A stretch of DNA of 14,486 nt, taken from NCBI GenBank assembly GCA_934162655.1, contig CAKPJL010000026.1:1-14486 (forward strand). Reading direction: 5' to 3'. The stretch is from an uncultured Clostridia bacterium. GTDB taxonomy: Bacteria > Bacillota > Clostridia > TANB77 > CAG-465. Positions 13,613 to 14,486 of this stretch are shown piece by piece; the stretch's first letter is position 1; the number at the start of each line of letters is the position of its first letter. The notes under the pieces are model-generated. The model did not search any database. It saw only the letters and a program-made list of their open reading frames with translations, and was not told where the DNA came from. The translations under genes were made by a program, and so were the position numbers.

Positions 13613-13742
13613 GTAGTTCATAGCCTACTACTATCATTATTCGTCATTTTTTTCAAAAATCCTTCTTTTTTATTTAAAAAAGTTGTATTTTTCAGTACTT
13701 TGCCCTATTTGGTCTCTTGTAAGTATATATTTTATCAGTGTT

Positions 13743-14486
13743 TTAGCCGTTTCCATACAGCCCCAACTTTTTCAAAAAATAATATATTTTCTGGCCAAAT
13801 GGTATCATAAAAAGTTCTTCTTTAGAAAATATTTTTAATATAGCTAAGACAATTATATATATTATTGCACATATTAATAGTGATAATACTGTTACAATTT
13901 TATCATTAATTCTTGTTATCATTATTAAGTAAAAAATATATGCAAACACACTCATTATTATACTCGCTAATACAGGTTTTAATACAAATTTTTTCTTATC
14001 TAATTTTAAGTTTGTATTTTTCTTTAATATTTTAAGTTCTATAATCACTGCAATCATATGACATATCACTGTCGATATTGCTGCTCCTGCTGTTCCTCCA
14101 AGAAAAAAATCTTTTGTATCTATTGGTATTAAATATATGTTTAATATAAATTTAATTACAACTCCTACTGACAATGCCATTGCCGGTGCAAGTACTTTGC
14201 CAAGTCCATGTAAAGCTCCGCTAATTATTTGTTCTATTACAATAAAAATTATGCTTAAACAACTTATTTGGTATATAAAAGCTCCTGATGTAGCATTTGG
14301 AAATAGCAATTCTAAAATTGGTTTGGCAAACATAATCATTGCTATCATGCAAGGCATTCCAATTAAAATAGAAACTAACAAAGAAAATGATATTCTTTTT
14401 TTAGCTGTTTCCATATCTCCTATAGCTTTAGAAGATGAAATTGATGGAACTAACGCTGTTGCAAACGCCATATTTAGCGACATTGG
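13743..14486 (-). CDS. spoVB: SpoVB/MurJ-like polysaccharide flippase, C-terminal part
   Basis: Integral membrane transporter of the MOP/PST superfamily. SpoVB-type members are thought to flip lipid-linked peptidoglycan or polysaccharide precursors, in sporulating bacteria during cortex synthesis. About 248 C-terminal residues are visible. The frame stays open to the window edge, so the N-terminal half lies outside; the Met near 14483 is internal. Recognisable family pieces are ATALVPSISSSKAIGD, the GMPCMIAMIMFAKPILELLF helix, the LHGLGK loop, GGTAGAAISTVICH and several further membrane helices up to about residue 225. It lies upstream of hup on the same strand with a 162-base gap. The position next to hup is typical for spoVB in Clostridia, but related YabM/YtgP-type flippases are hard to separate from the C-terminus alone. 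Confidence 0.85.
   Translation of the reverse strand, partial: PMSLNMAFATALVPSISSSKAIGDMETAKKRISFSLLVSILIGMPCMIAMIMFAKPILELLFPNATSGAFIYQISCLSIIFIVIEQIISGALHGLGKVLAPAMALSVGVVIKFILNIYLIPIDTKDFFLGGTAGAAISTVICHMIAVIIELKILKKNTNLKLDKKKFVLKPVLASIIMSVFAYIFYLIMITRINDKIVTVLSLLICAIIYIIVLAILKIFSKEELFMIPFGQKIYYFLKKLGLYGNG

Noticed and set aside
13650..13690. CTTTTTT/AAAAAAG hairpin as a terminator after spoVB
   Set aside because: The stem has only one G-C pair and no proper T tail, so I cannot support it.

Overview
The window looks like chromosome of a low-GC, spore-forming Clostridia-type bacterium (Bacillota). The evidence is the strongly A/T-biased sequence, AGGAGG-type ribosome binding sites, TTGACA/TATAAT promoters, rho-independent terminators, a tRNA-Arg with encoded CCA, a SpoVB-like flippase next to HU, and a collagen-like BclA-type spore-surface protein. 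I see no insertion sequence, phage gene, CRISPR array or rRNA. No gene-free stretch exceeds 300 bases.

Layout. (1) Positions 75-2476, minus strand: a trpS-obg operon with its own promoter and a long terminator hairpin. The TrpRS carries a four-cysteine motif like that of iron-sulfur TrpRS enzymes. (2) 2501-4642, minus strand: one gene for an unusual soluble protease. It joins Clp-type N repeats and a ClpA/B/C D1-type AAA+ module to an FtsH-type M41 zinc peptidase. Its last 60 or so residues lie in another reading frame after a run of eight A, and the terminator follows that second frame. (3) 4653-6519, plus strand: a family 2 glycosyltransferase with a TPR-like tail, then a short collagen-like protein with a cysteine-rich N-terminus and a C1q/BclA-like C-terminus. 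Both have an AC-N16-CATAnnnT sequence upstream, resembling late-sporulation promoters. The likely job of the pair is building and glycosylating a spore-surface layer. (4) 6513-7376, minus strand: ispH, of the MEP isoprenoid pathway. (5) 7459-8563, plus strand: a membrane-anchored protein of unknown function and a small XRE repressor with a palindrome upstream. (6) 8567-8643, minus strand: tRNA-Arg(UCU). (7) 8720-10445, minus strand: an ABC-F ATPase. (8) 10451-12562, minus strand: two tandem Stealth-family sugar-phosphate transferases, evidently duplicates, behind a consensus promoter. (9) 12565-13277, plus strand: a MscL channel with a lysine-rich N-terminal extension and a C-terminal zinc ribbon. 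(10) 13302-14486, minus strand: HU, and the C-terminal part of a SpoVB/MurJ-like flippase cut by the window edge.

Most of the window is ordinary housekeeping sequence. The best candidate for something undescribed is the Clp-AAA+/M41 chimeric protease with its frameshifted C-terminus. Next come the glycosyltransferase/collagen-like pair, the Fe-S-type TrpRS and the tandem Stealth genes. All functional calls rest on reading motifs by eye; no database search or alignment was run.
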